A stretch of 57,382 nt of DNA from Carex sylvatica (GCA_964058845.1 CAXKVR010000075.1:1-57382); one strand, 5' to 3'. Positions 1-13,095 are shown, counted from the first letter of the stretch. Notes: generated by a model from the sequence alone, not told the origin. Made by a program: numbers and translations.

Positions 1-888
1 CAAATCTAATTTACAGACTTTAAATTTTATTATTGCGTAAAAAGTGAATCCAATAACATTACATTATATCCTAATTTACCTTTAATGCACGTGGACATTT
101 TATAAATCCGGAGTTCAGAAAATTACATTATAAGTTTCCACAAATATCTTGATTAATCACCACATACTGATGTCATATATGTATATTTGCAATGATTTCA
201 TTTAACTTGAATCAATATGAAGGAACCCGTAATTAATTTCTCGTATAGGGCTCCAATTTTTATTATTATGTATACAGAGAAGTAATTATTTTTTTCAAAA
301 AATAATAATATGATGACAGACTAATCTATTCGATCTTAAAAAGTGTTCCATCATCATCATCATTCGTTTCAACGGCTTCCTAAACTGTTCAACAAATTAC
401 ATTGCATCATGTATCATCCGTTTCTCTGATTAAATTAATTGCATGATGAAAAATAATGACGTTCTTACCGTGAAGATATTAATCCTCATGAAATAGTTAT
501 TTTCTTACTTGAGAGTTTTTTTTAGTTTCTTCTTGCTTATTTACTTTTCTGTTTGGACATGATGCTTATTTGCATATCTGAGAATTCCTCACCGTGTGAT
601 CGATTTATTTTTCTTTAGGATTCACTGTTGCTTGCATATAAAGTGATACTTTCCTTTATGCTTTACCTTTCAAAATTGGAAAGTGATATTTTCATTTTTT
701 TCTTCAGACTCGGAAACCGAAGCGTACAGTCAGAAACGAAGCACTGTCCAGTTGTCCTCGATTTTGGTTTCTAACTTTTACATTCAGCCCTTTAAAATTT
801 TATAAATTATATAGTGGGGTTGTACATGTAAAAAAAGGAAAATTAGTTAACTACCACTATATCCGGTAAAAAAATTCAAAATCTCACA
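1..888. other. AT-rich intergenic DNA, no gene seen
   Basis: Both strands carry only short, unrelated open stretches broken by many stops. No RNA gene, paired repeat or promoter-like context was recognised. Confidence 0.6.
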
Positions 889-1436
889 GGTTGGATTAGC
901 CCCGATTTTTTTATTAATAAAAAAAACATCAAGAATGGCGAACTAATTCGTCTAATTTCATAATATAAGAAAATCATTATGATATATAACTCTCGGTTGC
1001 TCTTCGTAATGTCCAGACTTGCTCATTATTTTTAGTGACGTCCTGAGCCTTTTAATATTGTGCTGGTGATATTTTTTTGTTTTCTCCAAAAGTTGATACA
1101 CGCATGACATAAATTACAAAATTGCCCTGAATATAGAGATGTCGTTTAATGTAAATAATTATATCAATTAATTGATCTCTATAAATCCGCATAACTTTTA
1201 AAAATGAGAGGCAAAAAGGTTTCGGACGTTATGGACAGTAGCGTATTCAGGATTTTTTTGTTAATATTTTTTAATTAGCGAACTAAGTTAAAGATTTTAG
1301 ATTACCATGAACCATAACGTCCACGGGCGTTATAAACAATAGGAGTTTACTTATATTTCGAAATTACGCCAATTTGTTCTCTATTGTCAATATTTTATTT
1401 TATTTTCTATTAAAAAAACTCGTGAATTAGTCAGCC
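889..1436. repeat. Degenerate foldback element
   Basis: The left end (GGTTGGATTAGCCCCGATTT, then a T/A-rich run) resembles the reverse complement of the right end (TTTTTCTATTAA type followed by GAATTAGTCAGCC). The interior has the ATAACGTCCA/GGCGTTATA inverted motif that also fills the element at 3269-3750, so the two are probably old relatives. The arms are badly eroded and no target duplication is visible. Confidence 0.35.
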
Positions 1437-2487
1437 CTGCATGCACTAGGATCCGCCACTGAAAGTACAGTACATCATTTAAACAAATTGAAATTTTTGT
1501 TGGTAATATTGTGTTGGCAATATTTTATTGAGAAACTGCTGACATGAGATGTGGTACTAAGAAGACATTTTTAATGCCCAGGTCACTGTGAATTATGCGA
1601 CGGGAGTCACAAGAAAACGGTTCTCCACCTATTTTTCAGGTGTGACTATGCTTTAAAACAAAATTTGGAAGAGTGACTTTAGCAATAAATATCTTCCATT
1701 ATTTGAGTTATTGTTAGAAACACAATGTATTTTTTTATTAATTTTTTATTAGCTTTTGTATTAATTTTTTGAGAGGGTACAAGAGTAAAACAACATTTTG
1801 ATATACAATTTTTCTCTCAATCCTAAATTTTGTAATTATTGACCTAAAAATTAGTAATTGCAAAATTTGATATGACACTTTTAGACATACAATTGCTTCA
1901 TATCTCAAATATTTAAATTACGTATAATTATAACAACGACATTTATAAATTTTTTTGCTAGTACGATGAAGATGCTTTAAAAAGTCAAAATTAGCGTACA
2001 AATGTAAAGCTATCTATCCAGCTGTACCACCAAATTTTGTCACTGATATGTAGTTATAATTTTTATCAGAAATAGACAAAAATATTTATAGTACAACTAA
2101 GTAGGAGCATATAGTAGGAGCATATATGGTTGCAAAAATCTTTACATTGTTAACTTCTAATTAGTACCAAATTAGAGTAACCTCAGCAAAATAAATTGCT
2201 CCAATATGCAAGGAATACTTTTGAATTATGTCTTGAATCCCCAAATTAAAATATCAAATTAGAGCATTTATATGAAATAATTAACAGTGCGTTGTTAGAA
2301 GCATCAATATCAAGATTAATTAGTGGTCTGAGTGAACCCGTACCCTATATTCTCTTTTATCTACGCAGGAATGGATAATTTAATATACACAATAAAAGTA
2401 AAGTTAGATCTCTTGAGATAGAAAATGACAAATAAACCCTATACCGTGACCTGCTGCGGCTTATGCCCCGGTCGACCCTCCCATGAG
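1437..2487. other. Intergenic DNA, nothing recognised
   Basis: AT-rich sequence without a credible reading frame, RNA gene or paired repeat. Confidence 0.55.
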
Positions 2488-2675
2488 CACCTAACCATCA
2501 TTAGAAACCAATAAGATACAGAAACCAATACAATATAGTACATCTCAGAGGATGCGAATTGAGAGAGAGAGAGCCAGGTACCTGGCTAGTGTCTAAAATA
2601 CACCTAACTATCATTAGAAACCAATACGGTACATCTCAGAGGATGCGAATTTGGGAGAGAGAGAGAGAGCCAGAG
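2488..2675. repeat. Two-copy tandem duplication, period 113 bp
   Basis: The segment starting CACCTAACCATCATTAGAAA at 2488 recurs at 2601 (CACCTAACTATCATTAGAAA). In both copies it is followed by a TACATCTCAGAGGATGCGAA block and a short GAGA run. The second copy is shorter. The small open frame across it is a by-product. Confidence 0.75.
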
Positions 2676-2844
2676 AGACATGTAATTATTACCTTTTGTG
2701 TGAAGTTTGCGTCAGTCAACGAAAAAAGTGTAATCATTACCTTTTGGTAGCCGTGAAAGCTGTGAATTCCGCGGGGATGTGATGGGGAGCACATATTCTT
2801 GTAACTTGTAAGAGATGACTGTGTGTGTAGTCTGTAGATGCACT

Positions 2845-3045
2845 TCGGAGTAGGTCCGATGCCCATTGGACCTACTTTGGTTCGATGGATAATCTGACCA
2901 TCCAATTGCATCAATAATCGTGCATTCCGTATTAAAATCCGTATGAGTTTTATCAATTTTCGTGTGCACGTATCTTAATGCTAATCGTACGGTGACAGAG
3001 CTAATTGAACCTAAAAGAAGGTCCAATGCCCATCGGACCTACTTC
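2845..3045. repeat. Small foldback repeat with GGTCC-GATGCCCAT-GGACC ends
   Basis: The ends at 2848-2875 and 3015-3045 are each near-palindromic (AGGTCCGATGCCCATTGGAC type) and are also related to each other as inverted repeats. A third related motif sits at 31885-31912. It is probably a small non-autonomous element. No target duplication could be fixed. Confidence 0.45.
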
Positions 3046-3268
3046 TATCTCCTGTAGATGAAACAGAGCAAGAAGTGTAACAGGAATAGATATATGTACT
3101 GAGATAGTAACATGTGTTTGTAACTAGATAGCTACTACACTATCAAACTTACAAAAAAAAAAAAAAAATTATATAAACGAAACAGCACGGCACATTAGTA
3201 GTGCGCTGCATGAAGCAAAATCTCCACTGTTAATATATTTACCCAGTTAAAGAGAAATTGTCAACGTA

Positions 3269-3750
3269 GGTGTTAACCGTCCGATTTTTTTATTAATAGG
3301 AAAAGTAAAAATAAAATATCGATAATGGGAAATCGCATCGCTAGATTTTGAAAAAATACGAAGAATGTTATAGTTTGTAACGTCCACGACACTGTAGTTG
3401 CACATTATAAATTTATAACGTTCAGCTAACTTGATCACTAATAATTTTTAATTAACAAAAAACACTATAGCTGGACGTTATAGGCTACGAAGTCCAGCTA
3501 CAATGTTCTTTTTTCTTCCTTTTTTTTAGTACTTCATAGATCATAACGTTTAGCTACAGTGTTTTTGATTAATTAGTGATCATTAACAATCGAATTAACT
3601 GGATGTTATAGTTTATAACATCCAGCTACAGTGTCCTGGATGTTATAAACTATAAAGTTTTTCTTATTTTTTGACATTTCATGAAAGTGTATCCCATAAT
3701 TGATATTTCAATTTTATTTTTTCTATTAATAAAAAAATTAGACTAACCGC
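3269..3750. repeat. Foldback element rich in AACGTCCAGC motifs
   Basis: The terminal arms of about 50 bp are inverted repeats. The left arm has GATTTTTTTATTAATAGG then an AAAATA-rich stretch. The right arm, reverse complemented, has AATTTTTTTATTAATAG then the same stretch. The interior carries five to six copies of TATAACGTCCAGCTACAGTG in both orientations, so it can fold on many scales. No coding sequence is present. Confidence 0.65.
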
Positions 3751-3790
3751 TGGGAATGAAATCTAACATTTAAAAAATGTATATTAAATA

Positions 3791-4187
3791 TGAGGAGGGT
3801 TCAAATGCCTCCATTTTTTAAAACTTTAATAACTCAAAATTTAAATCTTAAAATTCAAAATAATACCATTAGATATGAGCTACGTCATTTTATCTATGCA
3901 CGTGTAAAAAATTATGGCATTTCAACTTTGTTTTGATTCTCATCTTGAGCTTGTAAAAATGTATACTAATGTGAATAATTTAGAAACGTTAATTTTTCAA
4001 CTTATTTATTCACATTAAAAATAAAATTGAAATATGATAATTTTTTATCACCGCATAGAGAAAATAATATAAATCACATTCAATAATTTTATTTTAACTT
4101 CGAAGTTTTAGATTTTAAACTATTAAAGGTTTTAAAAATAGAGACATGATGGAGATACAAAAAATAGAGGCATTTGAACCCTCCTCA
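3791..4187. mobile_element. MITE, family TGAGGAGGGTTCAAATGCC, with target duplication
   Basis: Long inverted arms start TGAGGAGGGTTCAAATGCCT and end with the reverse complement. They are flanked by a 7-bp direct repeat TTAAATA (3784-3790 and 4188-4194). The arms continue inward for about 100 bp. No transposase is present, so it is non-autonomous. Relatives lie at 4395-4522 (half), 46740-46967 (full) and 54450-54545 (half). Confidence 0.85.
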
Positions 4188-4394
4188 TTAAATATTAGCA
4201 CGATCCATTTTATTTTACGGATTTAATCGAATGTTATTTAATTATGCACATATATTTGTGTAACTTCATCTGACTTATTTAGTTTTGATTCAATCTAATT
4301 AATTACATACATTTTTAAGTTTATCTTTAGAAAACATTTTGAAGTTTATTCATCTAGGCGGTGTGATATTGATTAATTGGATGGTTTCAAATAA

Positions 4395-4522
4395 GAAGAG
4401 GGCTCAAATATCTTCATTTATTATATCTCTATCATATATATATATATATATTTTTAAATTTAATAGTTCAAAATTTTAAACTTAGAAGTTAAAATAAAAT
4501 TATTGGATGTGATTTATATTCT
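4395..4522. mobile_element. Half copy of the TGAGGAGGG MITE family
   Basis: GAAGAGGGCTCAAATATCTTCATT is followed by the arm sequence AGTTCAAAATTTTAAACTTAG and ATTGGATGTGATTTATATTC, matching one arm of the element at 3791. An (AT)n microsatellite interrupts it near 4434-4450. The second arm is missing. Confidence 0.6.
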
Positions 4523-6170
4523 AGTCAGTTTCTCGCTCGCACTGTCTCACCTTTCTTCAAAATTTAAAATGATATTATGATTGAAACTAACATATTGAAA
4601 GGACTAGCGAGTGACTAATCGTTTCCGTTTCCAAATTAATTTCATTTATGATATTTATATTTACCTCTTTCCAGAGCCTATGAATTTGTATTCCTCTGCA
4701 TTAATTCAATTTTTTTTTTTTGAGTTAATACATTTGAACTATCTGATATGTTTTAAAATTCGTACAAACTAGATTCACACTAATATTAAAAAAAATTCTG
4801 AATTATAAGTTTTAGCCAAATTAGTTCCGTTTGGCCGAGCATATTCACTTTTTTCTTTTTATTTTAATTTCTTTAAAAAGGAAGCAGATTTTTTCTTGAT
4901 TGGGTTTTATATTATAAAATTTATTAAGAAGCAAATATTCACACATATTGTATTATCAAGTTAGACTCTATTCGTATTTATTGAAAAATTAACTAAATAT
5001 TAGGATGTATAGTGTGATCTTTAATAACAAATAAGTTGCGTTTAATATATACTCATCAAAGATATGTGTTTGAGCTGTGATTTTAATATTTAATTAATCA
5101 CTTGTGACAAAAATATTTTTATATAATATTTATTAATTTGTTTAATATTTGGTAGTACCTTTTATCGTCTGTATATACGACTACATTTTTTTTTAAAGAT
5201 GTATCTGGTGATGGCATAAAAGTCACATAGTTGGTCATCGTTGCATTTCAATGCAACTCTCAGGCATGTCCAGAAAAATATATGATCGTATGAATATTAA
5301 GGAAATTATATAAATGTTAAATAGCTAAGTGTTTGTACGAAAATATTTTTGTTAACAAGTATTGTATTGAAATAACACACAATCACACCCAAAATTTTAA
5401 TATATCTGTAACAAAACAATTAATTAATTAAGTGTTTATAAAACAACATATATTTTTTAAAAACTAGCTAAGTACACATTTTTTTTAAAATATAAATGTT
5501 CCAACATAAATTAACTACATACAATTATAAAAAGTACGAAACAATAGAACATAAAATCTCACACGAGCAGCCAATTTCGATTACTTGAACCCATTGTGGA
5601 ATAAGAGAAAAGAATTAAATTTCAATATTTCTCTCCCATCAACAAGAGAGATAATTTATTCTATGATATTAATTTAATATTGATTTGAGCGACCATCGGA
5701 CTCGGGAAAGAGTGAATCACCAATCCTTCTAATTTTTTTTTCATGTTAAAACATCTCTAATCTAGCAATTGAAACTAATTGTTAAATAATAATTATAGAA
5801 ATTTTAGAAATTAAACAATTCATTCCTACATTGATACAATCAACTAAACAATTGATAATTAAACACTTAGCCAATAAGAATTAAACATTTGGCCAACTCA
5901 TCTTTAAAAAATAATTTCTTATTAAGCAATTCTTTCCAACAATAGCTAAATAAGTTAATAGCCATACAACCCAACAATTATAAAAATAATTGACACATCA
6001 ACATAAGTAATACATAAGCAATCATTGTTGGAGATGCTCTAAAAATTAGCGGCTTTAAATATCAACTAACAATTTTTTAATAAAAAATGTATTTTTAATG
6101 AGTCAATTAAATGACCCTAATTTTTAAATTTACTCTTTTATTCTTATAAAATCTAATTTAGTATTCTAAT
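4523..6170. other. AT-rich intergenic DNA with one possible old MITE
   Basis: No gene was recognised. A stretch at about 5744-6045 begins ACATCTCTAATCTAGCAATTG and ends TTGGAGATGCTCTAAAA, which may be the worn inverted ends of a MITE of the common GAGCATCTCCAA type. The arms are too eroded to be sure. Confidence 0.4.
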
Positions 6171-6173
6171 CCT

Positions 6174-6570
6174 CATCTCACTCCACAACCAGATCCACTT
6201 TTTTGATCACCGCCGCATTCTGACATCAACCGGATATATTAACTATCGCGCTCCAATTGAGATTTTGATCACTGTAATATTTTAATCGTCATCTCGCTCC
6301 ACAACCAGATCCATTTAATCGACCGCCGTGGAACAATGGCCAGATCTACTTGCCGTCACACTCCAATCGAGATGAAGACACTACTCTCGAAGCTCCGACG
6401 ATATCGCACTCTTTGCTCCGATTCCTCTCCCCTCCCTCATTTTTTCTCCGCTCGAGAAGGTACAACCGAGAGAGAGGAGAGACACTATGTCAGAAATAAA
6501 GACTACAAGGTGTAACAAGATGGAGCTGAATAAAAAAAATAGAAAAAAGTAAGTGGCAGCTATCAAAACC
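6174..6570 (+). other. GC-richer island: 116-bp tandem duplication and a 59-codon open frame
   Basis: This patch is clearly richer in G+C than its surroundings. TCATCTCACTCCACAACCAG at 6174 recurs at about 6290 with CTCGCTCCACAACCAGATCC, a two-copy duplication. An ATG at 6336 opens a frame of 59 codons, closed by TAA at 6513-6515. The product is rich in Arg, Ser and Thr and begins MARSTCRHTPIEMK, reminiscent of an organelle-type N-terminus. No downstream exon was found. It may be a fragment of a gene's 5' region caught in repeat DNA; I do not recognise the family. Confidence 0.3.
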
Positions 6571-6695
6571 CTAAATTTAGGGCTTCACTCCTTCAAATTT
6601 TAAAAAAAAATCATTTAATATATAATATAGTTTATATTTACAATCTTATTATATATGTACTTACAAAATTGTTGACATCATAATTTTAATTTAAC

Positions 6696-7060
6696 TAGAG
6701 TATTTTTAAGTTCATCAATTGTCTTTGTTAACTTAATTTTAAAATATATTTAACTGACTTTAAATGATAAATTCAAACGTTAAAACTCATCCAACTTACG
6801 AGTGATGCGTCTACATGTAAAAAAAAAAAAATTAATTTTGTATAGAGTTAAGTAGTAAAAAATATTTAAAAAATAAATGCATTAAAATAAATTTATAAGC
6901 CTTCTAATTTTGACCTCTTGACTTCGTATGAAATTAATTTGAAAGTTTACAATTTTCACACATAGACACGTCACTCGTAAAATAGATGGATTTCAACCAG
7001 TTCAAATTTGTTGGTTAAAAACTAATCCGTTAGATTTCAGAGTTGAGTACAAAAAAAACT
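6696..7060. mobile_element. Degenerate Tourist-like foldback MITE
   Basis: The inner arms (ACTTACGAGTGATGCGTCTA at about 6796 and its inverted partner near 6960-6990, CACGTCACTCGTAAAATAGA) correspond to the arms of the well-preserved element at 38335-38699. Outer ends are eroded and no target duplication is visible. Confidence 0.55.
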
Positions 7061-7444
7061 TAGTGAAATTATGAAACCTAATTCTAGTCCAACAATTTTT
7101 ATATAACAAGATTTCTAAACACATGCATGCTCTTAAGACAAATTGAAAGTACGACAATAAGAGAGAGACATAATAATGTCAACTGAAAATTACAAAAACA
7201 AAAGTTTAATGTGTTGAAAGATATTTTTACATTTATTCACTAAATGATAAATTTCATTGTACAATTTTGCTACTATATCATTGCAAACTATTGATAGTTG
7301 CCAACAAACAATTTCAATGATATCTTAAAAAAAAATATTACGTGCTCTAAAAATGATATGAAAATTAAACAGCAAAAGGGATACACAAATAATGCTAACC
7401 GTTACAATTGATACTATGATAACTATCTACTAACAAAATGCACT

Positions 7445-7555
7445 TTGATTTCAATTAATCAATTTGGAATATTAGAATGTGGCATATTGAAACTACCTAT
7501 TAAAAACATACTCCTTGATTCAATTAATCAATCTGGAATATTAGAATGTGGCTTC
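7445..7555. repeat. Short tandem duplication, period about 70 bp
   Basis: TCAATTAATCAATTTGGAAT followed by ATTAGAATGTGGC at 7450 recurs at 7518 with one substitution. Copy B of the segmental duplication lacks the extra copy. Confidence 0.7.
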
Positions 7556-8353
7556 AAGCCTAATTTTATAATTTTGTCTAATTAAAGCATTATTCTTTTG
7601 GAGGTCAAGGATATAATTAAGTGTGAAAATTGTAGCTAGATACTCTGTTTTAATTTTTTATTGAATTCTTTTACAACATCAACTATATATTATGTTATAC
7701 GAGAATTAATTTCTCAACCCAAATTAAAGTATTTAGGGTTAACACTTAAACATCTCAAGATTCAAGTACTGTATCTGCTAAAATTTTCAAAATTTAGATT
7801 TTAACAAGCTCTGTATTTTCATGTAAAGTTCATAGTTCCGTTCCGGATCATTTAAAATTCAGAACCAAAAGTTATTCTAAAAAAATAAATGAGATGACAG
7901 AGTCATATAATAATAATATTGATCTTATTTAGAACAAAAAGTTATTCCATTGCTAGCAGTCTAGCACCTAGCAACCTTGCACAGATATTCAATATTAGAG
8001 GCGCTGCACCAAGAGTAGTTTATCTGTCGCCTTTTTTGTTTTTGATTTAATTTGAGCTGAAACTCTCCATTCTAAATATAATTGGAGATATATGTTTTCC
8101 CGTTTAAAGATTTTGCTTACTAGATTTCTCATATTCTTCAGTTCTATGCTTCCATGAAACATGCAACAAACTAATTAAAGTCACAATGTTGTGACCACAG
8201 TCGATCGCAATGCAACAATAGCAAAGATCACCTTGTATCGGATACAGGGAAATAATGAGATTGATTGTCAATAATTACGCTGCATCAAATTTTGTTAAAA
8301 GAAATTAATATCACCTCCATCTCGAAAAAGGTAATTTGTATTACAATCAATGT

Positions 8354-9921
8354 GGTGGTGTTTGGTTGTGGCCTAAAGTTAAGCAGGCCTAAATAGCTAT
8401 TCCAACTTAGGCCGATGTAAATTATTCATGTTTGGTTGAGGCCTAAAGTTAAATCATAACTTAAAGTATTCCTTGTTTGGTTAGAGTTGATGGAGGACTA
8501 AAGTTTTGAAAACCTAAATTGATTAATTATTTATAATAAGATACTAATTATATAATATTAATATATTAATAATAACTGTAATATATTATATTATTATTAT
8601 AAAATTTATTTAATATATTAATAATATAAAATATTAATTATACAATAATAAAATACTAATTATATAATTATAAATTATAAATTAATAATAAATAAAAATA
8701 AAAATATACTAATTATATAATCTTATTAAAATAATTATTAATAAATTAACAATATAAAATATTAATTATATAATTATATATTAATAATAATTATTAATAA
8801 TAAGATACTAATTATATAATATTATTATATTAATAACAACTATAATATATTATAATATTATTATAATGATAATTTACTATATTAACAATATTAATTATTA
8901 ATTATATAATTATAAATTAATAATAATTATTAATAATAAGATATTAATTATATAATATTAATATATTAATAACAATTATAACATATTATAATATTATTAT
9001 AATGATGATTTACTATATTAACAATATTAATTATTAATTATATAATTATTAATAATTATTAATAATTATTAATTATATAATTATTAATTATATAATTATT
9101 AATAATAAGATACTAATTATATAATATTATTATAATAATTATTTAATATATTAACAATATAACATATTAATTATATAGTTACATATTAATAATAATTATG
9201 AATAAGAAAATACTAATTATATAATATTAATATATTATATTATTATTATAATAATTATTTAATATATTAACAATATATCATATTAATTATATAGTTACAT
9301 ATTAATAATAATTATGAATAAGAAAATACTAATTATTATTTAATATATTAACAATATAACATATTAATTATATAGTTACATATTAATAATAATTATGAAT
9401 AAGAAAATACTAATTATATAATATTAATATATTATATTATTATTATAATAATTATTGAATATATTAACAATATAGGATATTAATTATATAGTTATATATA
9501 GTTAATAAGATACTAATTACATAATATTAATATATTACTAATAACTATAATATATTACAATATTATATAATACTTATTTAATATATTAATATTAATTATT
9601 AATAAAAAGATATTAATTATATAATATTATTATAATAATTATTTAATATATTAACAATATAAGATATTAATTATATAATTATATACTAATAATAATTATT
9701 ATTAATAATAAACTAATTATATATAAATAAAATATTATTATAATCATTCAAGTTAGGCCATGGGATGAAATAAAGTTAAACCACCATGTGAGGTGGTTTA
9801 ATTTAGGCCGGCCTAAAGATTGGCTTATGCCATCTTAGTCCGGCTCAATTAAGGCACGTTTGGTGGAATAACGAAGCCTAAACACCTTATTCCACCCTTT
9901 AGGCCACAACCAAACATGACC
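8354..9921. mobile_element. PIF/Harbinger-like non-autonomous element with A/T minisatellite core
   Basis: The terminal inverted repeats are GGTGGTGTTTGGTTGTGG on the left and CCACAACCAAACATGACC on the right, with a 3-bp direct repeat TGT outside (8351-8353, 9922-9924). The empty site is preserved in the paralogous copy B (CAATGTATG at about 36113). TIRs of the GTTTGGTT type and 3-bp target duplications fit PIF/Harbinger, though TGT is not the usual TTA/TAA. The ends hold repeated GGCCTAAAGTTA motifs. The interior 8515-9740 is almost entirely A and T, and parts are tandemly repeated (about 130-bp periods near 9130-9480). No transposase. Confidence 0.85.
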
Positions 9922-10510
9922 TGTATGTTTATCTTTCCTTGTTTCGATTTGCTAATATAGAGGTAGCTTTTGGGAGATCGGATCACCTAAATTAATTAAA
10001 ATTTTAAGTTTGGATTATTGCAATATAATCCAAACCGTCTGATCAATTTTCACACTGATATTACAAATCTACATGAATTTTCAACTTTAGTTTTTTTTTT
10101 TAAGGAATTTACAACTTTAACAAAATTAATCTGAATTCTCATCGAACGGTCCGATACAATCTGAATTCTGTATTATCCTACACTGTCCAATTTCTAGAAG
10201 CTGGAGATCTCCACTATCTAAACTTTTAGTCTCAAATAAAAGTGAACTGTAATTACTGCAAGATTACTGCAAAAAATTTAGTCCCACTAAATATTGGATG
10301 GTACGCTACCTCCCTTTCCTTACAAAATTTTGCCCAAGTTGTATTAGGGATTTAGAATATGTTCATAATAGTAATTTTTTATCGAAGCACTTGAATTAAA
10401 TTGTTAGCAGCTTAATATAAGAGAATATTGCGCAAGAATTTATGGTTTCTCCAAAAAAAAAAGCCACATACTAGATCATGGACAATGAAAGGAGATCAGT
10501 TGCACCTCCG

Positions 10511-10643
10511 GGGTGCAGAAATTTTCTGTCCCCTCAGTCACTAGAATGTAGAGCCGGTCACTGTTAAATGAGGTCGGTCACATTTAATTTTTGAACTGGG
10601 GGCCCACCGACAGTGACTCTGGGGACAGAGAATTCGGTTCCAT
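10511..10643. mobile_element. Short MITE inside copy A
   Basis: GGTGCAGAAATTTTCTGTCC plus CTCAGTCACT on the left is inverted on the right as AGTGACTCTGGGGACAGAGA plus ATTCGGTTCC. The block is missing from copy B of the duplication. Confidence 0.6.
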
Positions 10644-11534
10644 GGACAATAAAAAATTAATTGTGTCTAAATAAATCATCGGGTGGTTCAACAAGTTTTT
10701 TTTTAAAAGTAAATATTTTGTTTAATATAGAATTCCAAAATGAAAAATTAATAGATGACAACTATTTAATACCATCGTGTCTATACTTTTTATTTATTTT
10801 TATCTACAATAAATTACTCAGGTGGTCTAATAAGTATAATCAGTGTTCTAATAGCGCGTTATAGCGACACAATAGCGGTGCTATTGTGTTTTCAGATCTT
10901 AAACGCTAACCTATGAGATAAAAGTACATTATTTCAGCTACGACAACTGTAGAAATAATAACAGTTCATTATTTGCGCTATAAGCTTTGTTATTATTTTA
11001 GTTTTTAAATTATTCATTTTCTTAGTTTCCTTTCCAAAATTATTAATTATTACCAAATCAGTCACACCTTCAATTTTCGCTATAAATATGGATGGAATCC
11101 AACAACAACAACCGATAATAATGATATCATAGCATTAATTTGATGACATGGCATTATATATTCTTCAGAGTTGTTTAAGCCAGTATAGAAGTTCAAGGAC
11201 CAAACTGAAAAGTTAGTAAATGTTCAAGGACCGTTCATAAAATTGTTGAAAAAAAAAACTGAAAATTTCTCACCATAATGTAATTAGTTTCATGTGACAA
11301 ATTGACAATATCATCATGATTTGAATGTTGGCATGAAATTATAAATTTTATGGTTTAAATTGGGAACTTTCAAACTTTTGTATTTTTTTACTCTCTTTTT
11401 TCGCTATCTTCGTTTATCATTCAATACTTACAGCCATGTTTTAAAATTAACTGTACTCGAAAAGAAATTCAAAACTTATATAAAAGTTTTCATTCACCTT
11501 GTTTTAGTCATTGCACAAGTTATCAATTGTTATT

Positions 11535-12900
11535 TGTTTCATCATGATTAGTAGTTAGGACATGCCATATCATATTGATCAAATATAATATCGTGTCATA
11601 ATTTATAATTTGTGATGCACATATCATATATTATATATAATTTGTTTTTTTTGTTTTTTGAAAACTTGGTAGTGATTTATATATAATTTGTGCTGCACAT
11701 ATATTTGATATGATAAGTTCGTACTTATGGTCATCTGGCTGATAACCGAATAATTTACCATATATGTAAGCACATATGGTTCAATTTGCTCCTAACTTTT
11801 ATTTTACCTTATGATAAATTAATGTTGTAAAACATGATCGCAAAATAGTGCTCTTTCCTTCATTATATTATATTTCCTTGCCAAATTGAACTTTTTAATC
11901 AATGCATAGAGCTAAAGGACACCCTCTTTGTCCCACATGTTTTTCAACATTTTCCTTCTATTACTTAGATATTTTATTATGGTCCGAACATGTCGTTGAT
12001 ATAAATATTACTTGAGAAAGTAAAAGAAAAAAAAAGGAAAAAAAAGAAAAGAAAATGTGGTCATAGTAATTGTCAACGCAATGGATTAACCAAATTCTAA
12101 TATGGCAGAAAATCCTATGGAACGGAAGGGTCAGGATATAAATTATAAACTCAATATTTGAGTTACTTCATAAGATCTAATATGGACTCTTTCGCTCTAG
12201 CCAGAGGCGCAAAATTGGAAAACCACAAGTGAAAAATACGCAGCTCTTATACTCATTGCTATTAATTCATCCTCTTTAGTTCTCAATTACCTTTTATTTC
12301 AAGATTCAAAAGGATGAAAAATAATGTAAGGTCTTTTCGCTCTTCCAACCAAAAGTACCCATTTCAATTTGCACCATTGTAATTAAAATACGAATGAAAA
12401 ATTCGAGGTTGTAATGGCTGATTACGGTGTCTCTTTCATTACCTCAGGAGGGGACCACCTTGTAACTCTCACTTTAAAGTCAAACCTGAGGCAATTATCC
12501 TTGACATGAAGTCTAATTTGGTTTCCATAAATGAAGTTTTATGTCCATCATCCCGCTCATTACATATCTGCCATATGTCTCTTACCACTGAAATTTTTTC
12601 ACTTGAATTAATCAGTCTTATTTTATCATAGAAGTAGAGTAGCCAACTTCTTTCTCTCTCTCTATATATAGAGAGAGAAATTGACTATTCTACTTACATA
12701 AACATATGAGGGTATATACTTATAAGTCATTTTTTTGTTTTCAAAATTAAAAAAAATGATCTGCACCGTTAAATGTGATCTCTATATTGAAATGTACTTG
12801 GAGGCCAAATTTTTAATTTTTTTAATTTATTTTACTATTTATTAAGCCACTTTAAAAATCACTGATTCAACAATGGCTTTACAAAACAGTAAAATCAGAA
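11535..12900. repeat. Inverted duplication arm (partner about 55130-56695)
   Basis: This sequence matches the reverse complement of about 55130-56695 over more than 1 kb, for example CATCATGATTAGTAGTTA, CTTATGGTCATCTGGCTGAT, CTCACTTTAAAGTCAAACCT and TCTGCCATATTAGAATTTGG in reverse. It starts where the 33-kb paralogy stops. Its right end is a half copy of the MITE found complete at 54921-55360. There is no conserved open frame. Confidence 0.88.
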
Positions 12901-12963
12901 GCAATATATATAGAGATCAAAGAATGATTATTATTGTGCCTCACTGGCAGCAACAATATATAT

Positions 12964-13095
12964 AGAGAAATCATCACAATGCAATTTGATAATTCGTGCA
13001 TTTCAATGCATATTATATGCATCCAAAAGTAGAGAAATCATCTTGCCATTTATAATTCATGCATTTTAATGCATATTATATGCATCCAAAGGGTC
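12964..13095. repeat. Two-copy tandem duplication, period 67 bp
   Basis: AGAGAAATCATC at 12964 and 13031 each lead into GCATTTCAATGCATATTATA (second copy GCATTTTAATGC) and TGCATCCAAA. Confidence 0.7.

Larger units (their letters stand above)
7525..11545. repeat. Segmental duplication, copy A (partner 33395-37305)
   Basis: Long stretches match 33395-37305 in the same orientation, for example around TCTTTTGGAGGTCAAGGA, ATTGCTAGCAGTCTAGCACC and AATAATGATATCATAGCATT. Copy A carries two blocks absent from copy B: the element at 8354-9921 and about 480 bp at roughly 10153-10638. The similarity ends near 11541-11545. There is no gene inside; short open frames such as the one at 10661 are not preserved between copies. 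Confidence 0.9.

Noticed and set aside
8515..9740. CRISPR-like or centromeric satellite array
   Set aside because: The A/T repeats have no regular spacers and sit between TIRs with target duplications, so they belong to a transposable element.
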